64,000 bases of DNA from Plantago ovata (lineage: Eukaryota > Streptophyta > Magnoliopsida > Lamiales > Plantaginaceae): NCBI GenBank assembly GCA_028274465.1, contig CM051456.1:112273397-112337396 (forward strand), given 5' to 3'. A program made the translations under genes and the position numbers. Positions 48,643 to 61,329 of the stretch are shown piece by piece (within the stretch, counting starts at the first letter, position 1; each line of letters opens with the position of its first letter). The notes below the pieces were generated by a model, which saw only the letters and a list, made by a program, of their open reading frames with translations, made no database searches and was not told the DNA's origin.

Positions 48643-50520
48643 CGTAAGAAAATATAGTCAGAATTACATCTAGGGCTGAGCAGCGGAATTTAAAAAATTT
48701 CTTAACATGCATGCTAATTGATATACATCATATATTGATAAACACATTAGAGTTAACAAACTTACAGTTGTTTGAAGGTAAGCACAATAATCGATTTCTC
48801 AGCTGGATGATCCTTGATCAGATCTTTGTAATAATCTGCAAAATCTTCTCCTTCGGTAAAGTCGAAGATATCTAGCTAACTGTTCAAAACCCGCAAGACA
48901 ATTATTAGTATCCGCTTCGATTATCCTCAACCTTGGTATCCACAGATGGAAAGGGCTTATGAGAATGCTAGGAATTCTCGAAACAAATCCTCCGATTCTA
49001 GGCAGGGTGCAATCGACTGAGAGGAGGGAGAAATTATTTTCCTATCTAACATAAAATAGAATGATTAGATTCAAATTTATATTTTCCTCTAACCATCCCC
49101 TCCTATATATACTAGTAGAATTTCCCTCTTTGGGAAAGTCTAATTAGTATTAGGAATGCAAATCTAAAAGAAATAAGAATTTCAATCTAATTGAATTCTT
49201 AATGCCCAAGTAAACTTGATGTGCAAGTATAATTTAATTCCAATTCTAAGTTGTGTTCAAAACTTATGTTCACACACACATCAAATCACATTAGGAAAGG
49301 AGACAAAGTCTCCCTCCCTATACTAAGGTCGGCGCGCGTGATGGGCTAGACGGTCCCAAGTTGAGTCTTGGGCACACATGCAAATATGAATGATTAAATC
49401 CAATTTAAATCCCATCCAGATGCATATATTAATCCAATTAATATTTCCTTTTATATCAAATCAAATTAAATACTTCTAAAGTATTTATAATACTTCTAAA
49501 GTATTATTTTTCACTATATAAATTATAATTAACCTAATTAATTATAATTTCAACCATAGAACACTTGATAAGCCAAACCACATGTAAGTGTGACCCATAG
49601 GGCCTCATGTATTAAGGACAACACAATGTTATGTCCATCATGAAATTTCTAGACGGATTCACTTAGCAATATTAATACACGAGGACGTTTGAGAGGATTC
49701 TCAAAACCACCTGTTGGTTGTGAAGCATATCGTACTATACGACGATGGTAAGGTCCCTTCACTCTGAAAGCTCGAGTACATTTGGAACATGATGATGTGT
49801 CTATTCCATTAACATACCCATGACGTTCCCAACCTGATGATTGATTCTGTGATATCATTCGAGCATTATCCTGAATATATCAATGTGTTGGCCAACAACT
49901 TTAATCAATTAACCATGAGAACTTGAGCAATCAAAACTCCATTACTATACACGAGGAGTGAACCTTTCGCGGCACCATCTATCATCAGTCATCACCATAA
50001 TGCACCCAACTGCACTGTATCTACCTCATACTCAGGTGCAAGCATTGATTTCAACAAAAGTGCATTACTCAATAAATGTGATGGCAATGTCCCGAAAGTC
50101 TAAGGACTACTTTACATCAGTTCCACAACCTCCGCTACTCTCATAGACACATTGGTATAGTTAATACATCAAATGAGCTTCACGGTGGGTGTACCAATGC
50201 TCTAAGCATCCATGCGTCCATTTACGGATGATCTGGTCATGTCATGGTCGCGGGTCGACCATACTCAACCTAATGAGTGTAATGTACACCGCATGCTAGT
50301 CTCGAGTGCAACATTTGTATCTCTATCCAAATGACCATCGACTAGGGTGCTTTATGGATATATGACTAGTCACACGAGTTCCCACTTATTCAAGTGTGAT
50401 AGACATAACTTAACGGGGACATGTTTGATATCCATACAAACAACTAGATCCATACAAACAACTAGATACAGATATGACATGTTAATGCCTGGTATATATA
50501 TATGTCGCAGAGCACATCTC
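48643..50520 (-). mobile_element. Diverged relative of the 20,449-22,530 solo LTR
   Basis: The start (GTAAGAAAATATAGTCAG), a block with CCTCAACCTTGGTATCCAC and an internal region with AATATTAATACACGAGGACG align in order with the solo LTR. Divergence is high and the right end is lost or altered. No coding domain or target duplication was found. Confidence 0.7.
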
Positions 50521-50545
50521 ATTATTTACTATTTAATCCAATAAG

Positions 50546-51290
50546 ATGATGACTTTTCCGAATCTCTGTGTGTTGTTCTTTTCTCTCAGATGACGCCGAT
50601 CTCTCTTTCTGACGTTCTTCATTCTTCTGTTGTTGTTCCATTCATGCAAAAACACGATCTATCTTCCCTTTTTGTGCCATACATCTATGAGGACGCATGC
50701 TTCACGCGTACCATGGCGAATTACCGAAGCACGATCTTGAGCTTGATCCGCACATATAGATTTGATGTATTCCAATGTTGTCAAGATTTGTTGTCGTGGC
50801 AATGACAAGTTACTAGCTTACTGTTATAGTTTGTGAATTGTCAAATTTTAGTTACTTGTCTAGATGAAGTCGGCTTGTGATGTAATTGGCTTTGATGTAG
50901 CCCGTCTGGATCTTCGGATCGACGATCTGTATTGGATTGTTTTGGAATAAAGTAAATAATTTTCCAAAAAAAAAAAAAAGGGGTAGTTTTTATATTGAAT
51001 CATTTGTAGATGGGAGCAAATATAAATTTATGTCCATAATTTATTCGATTACAAAATCAAATATATTACGGACTCAAAGTATCCTTATATATAGATAGGG
51101 TAATTTTTAATAAATTCAATTGTACTATTTTTTGAATTGATAATCCATTCCTGTTTATTATAGTTCCTAAAATGTATAATTTTTTTCATGTATAAATTTG
51201 TGAGTAAGAGTGACCCACATATTAAAAAATACCCAAACAAAAATTCCATTTTATTTTGATACTAGTATTAGTGTAAATCTAATTTTCGCA
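50546..51290. other. OTU gene upstream region, with a poly(A)-tailed fragment
   Basis: A 71-codon frame at 50,590-50,805 has no recognised domain. A run of A near 50,967 after AATAAAGTAAATAATT looks like the tail of a retroposed copy. From about 51,000 the sequence resembles that upstream of the OTU pseudogene (from ~61,330), so it probably includes the OTU promoter. Confidence 0.4.
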
Positions 51291-54200
51291 ATGGCTGAAC
51301 CCAGGAATCAGAATAACAAAGCGAGAGAACCCGTCGAGCAATCCAAAGCCTCCGAGGGAGAACAGGTAAATAAAATATCATTCTCGCTCTCTTCAATAAT
51401 TGCTCCCAAGGGCAAACCGATAATTCACATTCTTTAATTTCTTGATTTTCCATTTCATTTTTGCGTAGTTTCACTTTTACATTCTTTTTCTCAGCTCACA
51501 TCTTCTTCTTTCTTTACTAAAAATTTTCTTGGATTTTGTCGACAGGAGAACGAGGAACAAGTTCTTAGTTGGCAGAGTGATTTTGAGGGATTGAGTTTGC
51601 AGCTCCATGCTGAGGGTTTTAAAATCGTCGAAGTTGGTGAAGATGGAAACTGTCTCTTTAGGTTCGTTCCAATGGTTAAATTATTCTTAGACACATGATT
51701 TGTGGTTGTTTAAATGTGATTCTGATTTGTGTGTGTGTCATTTATTGAAAAGGGCATTGGCTGATCAACTAGAAGGGAATGAAGATGAGCATGAAAAGTA
51801 CCGGGCTATGGCTGTTTCTTTTATTAAGGTGGATCTCTTAAGCTCTTGGTTAATCATGTTTTTCGTAGTTTTTAACTTAGTTGCTAGATGATTGTGTATG
51901 TTAAAGATGTTTCTTTTGTGGAAATTTACATGGTTCTGGCTTGATTCAAACGCATTTGTGTTTATTGTGATTGTATACGGTTCTATAGATGTACACCCAT
52001 TATAATTTACTCACTTTGATTTTTTCGGTCAACAGTGTTTGACTTTGACAACAAATTACTAAGCGTATGGTATATATGTATTGTATGATTTTTTCCGGTT
52101 CCCTTTATGACTAGGTATGGCAATGGGTCTGTCTGGACCAGGCTGCTAGAGGCCCGATCCTGGCACGGGACATAAGGCCCAGACCTAGCCCGATGGGCGG
52201 GGTCGGACTCGGGCCATGCCCGTCTTATTTGTTTTCCAAAAAATATAGAAATGAAAACATTTTATTAGTTTTACGCGGTGTTGTAGGCTTTTTAGTGGAA
52301 TCGTGAATTTATTATTTTAAATTTTTTTATCTTGTAGTAAAATAGTACGACATCACTTCATATCGTTTACAAATTTAACATCAACTTCTCTATATAAAAT
52401 ATTAATATGTAGAAACATATTACAAATGTATGAAAAAACAACTTAATTGAATACCACTAAATGCATAAATAACATTAAATAGTCATATGTACATATAGTA
52501 TGCATATGTAAAATAAAATATAAACTAGTGGGCTTATTTCATATTGCATCCCTGTTAGATGGCCCCGTAACATCTAAGTCCAAAATCCAAAAAACACGTC
52601 GACCAAATTATTTGGCCCTGTTCATTCATTTGCTTCCAAACATGGGCTTAGAATTTTTCAATTTTCTTTTGCTTCTTTTTTCTTTTTCTTTTTTTTTTAA
52701 CTTTGTTTTCTTCTTCTCTAATTTGGAGCTTGAAAGCTCTAGATCGGAGTTCTAGAGCTCCAGATCGGAGTTTCATAGCTCCAATTATGGAGCTTAGAGC
52801 TCCAATTTGGAGCTCTGCACTCCAAGCTGCTCCAGTCGGAGCTCCGTCCATTAACTTTTTTTTTAAGTTTTGAGTTCTTTTTGAAAATATAAAGTTCATT
52901 GGGTTTGATTTACAATAAATTTGGGGCCATTTTAAAATTTATAAAAGTTATGTGTGTGATGTTTAATTATTTAGTTTTAATTTAGTAAATTTAAAATATT
53001 TGTGGCAAATGTGTAATAAGTTAAAAAATGAACATGTTTGGTCAAAGACAAAATTAAATATTTGACCAGGGCCAAGATACTACTTTCAAGGTTTTAATTC
53101 GCCAAAAGTCAAGATTGTAGATATAGATGTAATTATAGTAATCTAACAAGGGTACTAAATGTAATACATGAACTAAGAGGGCGTCAGATGTAATAACGGA
53201 ATCTAACATGGGTACTAGATATAACGGGCCCTAATTACTATCCCTTTTATGAAATATTAAATATTTAATTAATTAAACACATGTATAAATTCACTGGATG
53301 CATGTTTAATATGCTAAACGGAAAATCTAACTATCCTACTCCTATACCAACCTTATGACTTCGCTAGTATTCAAAACTGTCGACCTCTCATGTGTTACTT
53401 GAGCACGGAGCACCCTTACCACTCAACCACCCTTATAACTCATTCTAATTTTCTCATTTTCTAGTTGCTATACTGGAGGCGGATTTATGCATGGTGTTGT
53501 GGGGGCATTTGACCCCACAATTTTTTTTATTTTTTTAGTATTAGCTTATATATAAATAAAATTCTGCATCCATGGGTGATAAAACAAATAGCACCCACAA
53601 GGATTTGAACCCCACATCATTTGTGTATACCATCCTGTTAATTACTAGTTGTATGAATATCATTTTGTTGTATAGTTTCATTTTTAATTTACAAGTTTAA
53701 TTTGACTCGGGAAGGTACTGAATTACTCAATTCTCTAAGTTCCGCCCCTTTCCAAACTTCTTAGTACTTAACTTTTTTTAGTTTATGTTTGCGCTCAAAT
53801 TAATTTTCAATTGTATTGAAAAAAATATTTTTTGAACTTATATTATAAAATATTATAAAAGTAGAAACTTTACATTTCCATAAAATAACTTCCAAAATTA
53901 TTGTAATGGACTCTATTTTATGAAATAAAAGCCAGATTATGCTTAAAAATTTCTCGTAGTATAATTTTGAGTTGTCCTGTGTTATTTTGCACCCACTCCC
54001 CAAAACTTCTAGATCTGCCCTGCTATACTGTTTGTATTATTGGAATGTGCTATGTTCTTCCGATCTTGGAGTTTGTTTCGGTTATTTCAAGATTAATTGT
54101 AATGTTAAATTCGTTGGACTATTGTGATGGATACTAATAACGAGAGCTATTTTTCTACAGTTCAATCAGGATTATTTCGAGCCTTTTCTCGATCAAGATG

Positions 54201-55335
54201 ATGAGGGTTCATTTGATGAATACTGTCGATCAATGGGAACGAATGGAACCTGGGCAGGGAATATGGAATTGCAAGCAGTTTCGTTTGTCACTCAGAGTAA
54301 CATATGTGTGCACTTGGTATAAAATTTATGCCTCAATAGCTACGTAGTTATTAACAAATTAACGAGATTCGTGGATTAATTTGTCCCTTTATTTGATTTT
54401 ATGCAGTACAATTCAGAGCCCACAATGATTAATTGTGAAAATGAAGAAGACGCTCCCACAATACATCTGTAAGTATTAAAGTTAAAATTCAATGTTCTTG
54501 TTTACTTCTCCAAGAAAAAATGGAAGAAATTAAGAGTAAAGTCGGGTTTGATTTTGTTCTAAATCTTTTAATTGTATGCAGAGCCTATCATGACGGAGAG
54601 CATTACAATAGCGTGCGATTAAAGGAAGACATTATTGTTGAACCGGCTGCGACGTTCATCAAGGTTCCTCTCTTCTCGAACAACATTGTATCTTTTTGTT
54701 TTTATGCATGTAATATTTTCTCCATGTATATATATGGTTCTGATAAATGTCTTTCTCAAAAGGGCAATGGTGAATTGTCAACAAGATCCGATAAAAATAT
54801 AGTTGACAGAAAGTTGGAGCAGGCATCATATATTTTTAGTGATGTGAAGGACGAAAATGGGCATGAAAATGCTACAAAAGCTGAACAGGTAAGCATATTT
54901 TCAGTCCATAATCATATACGTACTCCTAAAAAAAACCTATGTTTATCATATATAGAAAGTTGGAACTGCAATTTTCTTTCTAATGACCTTGATGCCATTC
55001 TAGACTTCGCAATGTGGTGTTGATGGTGCAGTCCAAGTTCCGATATCAGAACAACAAGGTTCGGTAGACAAGATAGTTGCTGAGACTGAACCTTTTGATT
55101 CCATGAAGTATGCAAACGGTAATGACATGTGAAGTATAAGTTACTTATATTGGGTTGTCAAATCAATTAGTTCCCTGATGATACGTGAATTATTCTAGGA
55201 GGTCTGGAGCCGCCGCAAAATCAGGAGCAAGAAGAGTTTGTTCCGTCTTTGATCAATGTCCATGGCCGAAAACGAAAGAGGACGCCAGAAGAGTCTTCCG
55301 CCTTTGATCAGAAGAAGACGGAGAGGAAGAACTAG
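51291..55335 (+). CDS. OTU-domain deubiquitinase (OTUD3-like), 9 exons, 314 aa
   Basis: Exons join(51291..51365, 51546..51661, 51753..51828, 54161..54316, 54407..54468, 54582..54663, 54763..54888, 55004..55118, 55199..55335) total 945 bases, all phases consistent. The OTU cysteine-protease fold spans about residues 35-175. The catalytic loop is GEDGNCLFRALADQLEG (Asp58, Cys61) and the catalytic His169 lies in AYHDGEHYNSVR. GTNGTWAGNMELQAVS and YNSEPT are conserved in between. The C-terminal ~140 residues are polar, with a basic motif GRKRKR that could be a nuclear signal. OTUD3-type enzymes cleave ubiquitin chains. The target is unknown. Intron 3 is 2.3 kb and contains repeats. A rearranged copy lies at 61.3-62.9 kb. 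Confidence 0.94.
52724..52850. repeat. GAGCTCC-rich palindromic cluster in OTU intron 3
   Basis: Units built on GAGCTCC, TAGAGCTCC and GATCGGAG recur in both orientations over about 125 bases. Because the core is near-palindromic, multiple hairpins are possible. No family was recognised. Confidence 0.55.
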
Positions 55336-55649
55336 ATAAGAGAGGAAGGCGAATATGGATGTGTAGCTGTCAAGGACAAAGAAGTCTGTTGATTCATACA
55401 GTCTCTCTTGGCCTTACTAAAGGCTAATGCTGGCAACTGATGTTTAAAAGAACTTTTTTGCTAGTTGTAGAACTTTCTTGTTCAATCACCAGATGTTTGT
55501 AAGCATTAATGTTGAACCTAAATCTTTATGTTGACTGTAAAATTGAAAACATTGATGATTGAGCTGAAGATAGAAAAATTTTATTCGGAAAAGATATGAT
55601 TTTTGTCGTAAAAAACAACTCGGAAAGAATCTGGGTTATATATATTGTT

Positions 55650-56090
55650 TAGTATAATGTATCTCTTAACAATCATTTCCGGAGTAAATTCCAAATTCAC
55701 ATCAAATAAATCAAGTCCCCTCCCATCAAGAAAGATAGGTATAGAGTCTAGACACTTATCCTTCCTTATGTTTCTAACCACCTATCTTCTGACTCACATA
55801 CTATTTAGTATGAACATCTGTAGGATTTATGCCAACAAATCCTTTGCACTGAGGCATCTGCAATATTTTGTAAACATTACTTCGGACATGAAATAAACCT
55901 ATGATTTTCCTTAGGAAGACCATACGGTCATAGACAAAAGCAAGGATATGAATTTTAAGTCATTGTCTACCAACTTGCATAGGTGTAATCAACTTATTGT
56001 AAACAAACTTATGCACCAAATGAATAAAACAACTCGAGGCAGAGAATAAAAAGATATGGAGATACAGGGTCTCCCTGTCTTATGCCTCTA
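55650..56090 (-). pseudogene. LINE reverse transcriptase, downstream half (split by Helitron)
   Basis: On the minus strand the sequence starting at 56,090 reads RGIRQGDPVSPYLFILCLEL, the conserved RT block before the catalytic YADD region. It then decays with stops and frameshifts. The upstream half of the same RT lies at 58,980-59,840, and the gap coincides with the Helitron. Confidence 0.75.
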
Positions 56091-58979
56091 CTAGAGTTGG
56101 GGCACCGCGCTTAGCGCGGTGTCCGTATTTGTGATGCAAATCATATGTATATGTAGGACGTGATTATTATATTTGAATATTATAAACATGTTTGCTCGAC
56201 AACATGAAGATTAATAGTTGTGTTGATGATATTGTAGATTAAATGCTAACGGTTGAGCAACTTATTGAAATTTTGAATTATAAATTTTAATACATTATAT
56301 AATGGAACTCATATGTACATCATTACATACTTAATATATAATGCACATTAGTGACATTCCAATTACTTAGTCCCGCCTTTCCAATGTTCAAGCATTTAAA
56401 TGGCTGAAACCACTCCCGGAAGCTTCTCAGATATTTCCTTGGAATGACTGCTCTTAAGTTTCAGCACCTCAAGATCAAGGGTATCATACAATTGTTGACA
56501 ATCTGGACATTTTCATCCAATCCAAATGAGTTCCACACAACACAAGGATTTTGAGATTTGGTGGGGAACTATGTGTATCATGTAAGTGTCTAAATGGACT
56601 ATTAGCTGCTGGACCAGACACTTCATGCAGCAGCTTGAACTTGGTGAGAGAGTCCAACAACTACACAAAAATTTGGAAAATTACCAAGGTCTCTCAAGTT
56701 ACCTTGAATTCCCAAAAGTTAACAGCTTTTTTCCTTTTTACAAAATTCATTATGTACAGCTCCCATGAGACAATCTTGTAAGACTTTGAAATTCATTGCC
56801 ACCATTGTCATCTTCTCCATTCTTGCTCAAGCTAATTACTGCCTATGTTTTAATGTGCCTCAGAGGCCTCATCTTCCACATGTCTCTCATGAGTCCATGA
56901 CTCTGTTGATGAAGGTGTATCAATTTATACGTTTTGATATCTTAATGAATAATATTTGCAGAATAAACATATGCTAAAGCCCCTGCAGCCTCTCGGGCAA
57001 TTCTCATAAAATTATTTCATGTAAGCGGAGGATTTTCTCCTTGATGTGGATGTCCCATAACAGTGTGTCGTTCAAACATATTTAGATACCATAAGTGGGA
57101 TTTCAGTTTCCAAACAACATTCAAAAAACAGACACATGGCGTTGGCAGGGCATTTATAGTTTCTTGTATGGAAGTAATAACCAAAGAACAACCAACCATT
57201 GGTAAAGTATTAAAACCAAGAAATTCCTAGAGAAGATAGGAAAAATATTTTGACAAGAATTTATTTACAAAACTATATTTCAACATGCATGACAACATAA
57301 AAGATAAATGATATATACTGACCTGAACTATTCTGTGTATCCATGATATGATTTGCAGCACTGGTGACGAGTATTTGTTTATGGCGGGAGCTTTTGTGAG
57401 AAGGCCACTATATTGAGAAACTAAACACCACACATTAATATCTACAAATGAAGAAACTAAGATGTAAGTTAAAGGGATTGAAATATTGTGTATCATGATA
57501 ACAACTACTGTTGCAAGTAAAATTGATTTCCGGATGTGAAATATCAAATATGTACTACTAATGATATCAATTGCAGAAGAAAAAAAAAAATCTACAGTGA
57601 AAGATAATATGGTTACATATGGAATATGGTTAGGTGTAACCAAACGCAACTGTTCATTCCCAGAAGGGGAAATCGAAAATGCACATTCTCAAATATTGAC
57701 AAGCACCTATATCCAAAAACTACATATCATCTATAATAAATTGAAAATTTCACAATGCTTTTGAGCTTGACGTGACTTGAAACGCGAACCTTGTCCACAA
57801 AATTCTCAATATGGATATAGCCTAATTCTTTTCTTATAAACACTTTCCTGTACGTCCGTAGCCACCTGTTCCTAGTATCATATCCTCAACATAACTCCTG
57901 GTGGCCTTTTCAAGCGCTAATGGGCTAAATAGTATGGTCGATCCTTCAGGAGAATCCCCCACGAGGCCACGACCCCTTTTTTTTTTTTTTTTTGATTTCA
58001 TCATATCCTCAACATAACTCCTGGTGGCCTTTTCAAGCGCTAATGGGTTAAATAGTATGGTCGATCTTTCAGGAGAATCCCCCACGACCCTTTTTTTTTT
58101 TTGATTTCATGGATTTCGTAACTATTACAAATGTTTTTTACACAATATATTCCTGGCAAGAGATATAACACCTGTAGAAATTTTAATTTCTTCAAAACCA
58201 TTGTATAAATAAAATTAATGACAGTAATAATAATGCTTATAACAAGAACAACACGAACAGCCACCACAGGAAAACGATGTAGGCATGTATTGGGTCTATC
58301 ATGATGCAACAAATTCCATTACAATTTACAAGGAGAAATAAAAGAAATCAGTAGCCAAATATAGTATATAATATATTGTATTTAAGAAGGTTAATAATAA
58401 GAGGCGCACCACTTCATTTTCGCGATCACAAAACAACACCTGCATGTTATGATCTTGCACCACCATCCCTACGGACTACGGTCATCTCCATTCCATTCCG
58501 CAAGATATATCACGGTCATGAAAATTTAACAACAGACAATAGATGAATTCTATTTTCAAACAGTAGACAAGAAAACATTGTACAAGATCTAGAAGCTTTA
58601 GTCGAAGGAAGTTCTTACCGCTGGTGAATTCAAGGAGGCTAATAATTAAAATAACAAAAATATTAGGCAGGTAGCAAAGCATCATAAACACTTATGGCAA
58701 ACAGGCAAACACAACCAACTCTTGATTTGTATTTGATCAGGAAGATGAAATTGAAGAGTATGGAGTCAGATGGTATTGAGCCGCCATGTGTATTTAAGAG
58801 AATTGTAACCCACGTGTAATTTGTGTTTAACGGCGAACAACCGATGAAGAAAAAAGAAAGCACCGAAAAGGTGTATCTAAATAACCAGTTAGATAGATTG
58901 AATTGAACCGGACTACCACAAAAGTCGAATCGGACGACCACAAAAACTCTCTCTTATTATTATATTGTGTAAATAAGGA
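56091..58979 (-). mobile_element. Helitron, ~2.9 kb, inserted in a LINE
   Basis: On the minus strand the 3' end is a perfect 8-base hairpin (CACCGCGC/GCGCGGTG, plus-strand 56,103-56,121), a short spacer and CTAG (56,091-56,094) followed by T. The 5' end is placed at about 58,979 (TCCTTATTTACAC), where LINE coding similarity stops. No Rep/helicase gene is seen, so it is non-autonomous. The interior has a tandem duplication (57,879-58,112) and membrane-span-like frames, possibly captured gene pieces. The 5' end is accurate only to a few bases. Confidence 0.7.
57879..58112. repeat. Tandem duplication (~120 bp) inside the Helitron
   Basis: A block from TCATATCCTCAACATAACTC to a poly-T run and GATTTCA occurs twice (57,879-57,998 and 58,002-58,112). 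The minus-strand frame in both copies contains LALEKATRSYVEDM, which may derive from a captured gene. Resemblance to a receptor-kinase juxtamembrane region is weak. Confidence 0.7.
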
Positions 58980-59840
58980 ATCCATTCATTGGGCGCATAA
59001 CCTGGTTCACCTTGACTTCAAAAAGAGCAGGTAGTTATATAGACCTAGATAAGTTTTATGATGGAAGGTGGGAAACTAAACAATGCAAACCTCTCAAAAT
59101 GAAATTTCACTCCGTTCTATCATAAGCCTTTTCAATGTCTAACTTGAGAGCACAGTAAAACTATTTAGATTTATTTTTATTAGCCATAGTATGCAATAAT
59201 TCATGTGCCATAATTACCATATCACCTATTTGTCCACCTGGCACAAAAACATTTTGATTTTGATAAAGTGAAATCAAGCTAGGCAGGCAATGTCAAATTC
59301 CAGAAACCAATTTTTTTGTAATAATCTTGTAATTAACATTACAAACATAGGCTAATCAGCTTAAACTGAGAAGGCTATTTGGATCGTCAGTCTTTGTAAT
59401 GAGGACTATTTGAGTCTTATTAATTTCCTTTCGTAAAATTACATACATGATCAAGGGATTCCCAAACCATGCTACATATCTTAGTGCCTACAATATCCCA
59501 ATAATTTTGGGAGAAGTGAGCATTTAAACCATCAGGAGAAGGGCTTTGTCAGGTCCAATAATGTGAACTAAATTCCAAATCTCATCATCATTTAATTTAC
59601 ATGCCTAATTAATCAACTCATCAGTGATTTGAGATTCAATTAAAGTAGAAGTAAACCATATGTTCAAACTGATGGAGGGAAGTGTTGGTGGTCTGAGCCT
59701 GGTTGGATTTTTATTTTTATTTTATAAAATACTTGAGTCACCTCAGCAGGCTCAGTCACCCAGTTCCCTTCATGAGTCTTGATGTGAAGAACAACCTTGC
59801 TCTATGAGAGGACATAGCATGAAATTACTTTGTATTATCA
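58980..59840 (-). pseudogene. LINE reverse transcriptase, upstream half (split by Helitron)
   Basis: Read on the minus strand, RT motifs appear in order: GPDKAPSPDGL, AHFSQNYWDIVG, a PISLC-like block, MAHELLHTM, and LKLDIEKAYDR with the first catalytic Asp. Stops and frameshifts are frequent. The coding similarity ends near 58,980 and resumes at 56,090. Confidence 0.8.
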
Positions 59841-60560
59841 TATATACCTTTTGATTCAGTACAACAAGGTTCAGTAGACAAGAATCAACATTTCAATGAT
59901 ACCGAAAACACATTTTTCCGTGTTATGGCTAAAACGCTTCAACCTACTACTTTTGAGTCAATTATACTTCAAAAACATTAGATGGTTTCTACCAATATAA
60001 TATATCATTGCAGAGCTCGTCTCACAATAGAGCTTTTGCAATAGATTTTGAACATTTTGGACATTCTTTATATCATCGTAAGCTTGTGTGACGAACTTTG
60101 CAGTGATATTCTGTACTTGTGAATTTCAATTTCAATTGTAAATGATAATTGGCTCGGAAGTACGTAGTTTTATTGGAACTTTATAGTACTACGTATACAT
60201 ACGGTTGACGATTGAACAGATTTAGACGAAAGCGTGGAGTGGCTTAAATGATGAGGGTGCATCACATACTGAACATGGATGTTGACATGTCTTCATCATT
60301 ACTGTTACAGTTCTCCACTATTAATAGAGAGCTTCGACTCTCTGCTTATCACACCAACAAGACGCAGTACTTCGTATTCTCATGCAATCTTCTTTCTCAT
60401 GACTTGCATACACTTTAGAGTGTCGATAGTTCTAGCCATGAAAGGTTCGAAAGCATTCGAATTGTACGCTTCCATTCAAACGAGTGATTAGACGTTGTAC
60501 CTTTGAACTCAATTCCGTAAGCCTGGGAGGGAGGGAGGAACTCAATTCCGTAAGCCTGGG

Positions 60561-60596
<36 letters not shown>

Positions 60597-61329
60597 ATGG
60601 GCACACAAGATTGATGTGGCCTCGTCCAAAATTTTAATTCGAAGTTTGTAGCAGTTCCAGAAGACAATTCGATAAGTGATTCTACTCATTTTTATCTTTG
60701 TCGTGAGACCAATTTCGTAATAAACGAACAGTAATACATCATCTATGTATCATATGATCGTTTAAGGAAGTCGATTTTATGCTTCAAGCCCCTTGATGGT
60801 TTGATAAATACGTCATGATTACGATAAACACCCACCGCAATAGCAACTTATATTATGAAAGTGAAGATTTTATATTTTCATAGTATAAATTATAAAATCA
60901 ACTTTACGGTATAAATTAGAATTAATTTGAAGTTAAACAGAATTTGAATTTGACAAAACAAATGGAAAGATTAGAACGTGATGCAAAAGTATTTGCTAAT
61001 CACGATTTTTGTTTAAAATTCTTAGTCCCGTGGCTTTAGAGCACGCAAATCATACAAAACAAGTAATGTAATTAATTATAATTGGTTGCGAATTAAAAAC
61101 AAAAGAGAAAAAAAGAAAGAAAAGGAAGAAAGTTGAAGTGCATAAATTTGAAGTCAAATACGCAAGTCGCAAATATAGTACTATACTATATAACTTCTTA
61201 ATTACACAAAACAGGTACTAGAGAAGAGCAAATATAAAAATATGTCCATATAATTACTCTAAAAAAATTCGAATATATTATAGATTCGATGTATTCTAAT
61301 ATATGAAAATGGTAGTTTCTTAAATTAAT
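59841..61329. other. Intergenic, mostly AT-rich
   Basis: Holds a GA microsatellite, a 22-base tandem duplication and, at 59,856-59,882, a short stretch resembling OTU exon 8 (ACAACAAGGTTCAGTAGACA). No gene was recognised. Confidence 0.4.
60506..60594. repeat. Tandem 22-mer followed by (GA)n
   Basis: AACTCAATTCCGTAAGCCTG begins at 60,506 and again at 60,539. It is followed by an uninterrupted GA run at 60,562-60,594. Confidence 0.9.

Noticed and set aside
50590-50805. 71-codon frame before the OTU gene
   Set aside because: No recognisable domain. It is followed by a poly(A) run, so more likely retroposed or random.
53400-53780. SINE or LTR fragment in OTU intron 3
   Set aside because: Some SINE-like text (GTGGTTGAGTGGTAAGGG on minus) is present, but no boundaries, B-box or target duplication could be fixed.
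57834-58312. Receptor-like kinase (LRK10L) gene
   Set aside because: A possible membrane span and an SYVED motif are present, but no kinase motif (such as GxGxxG with VAIK, HRD or DFG) is seen.
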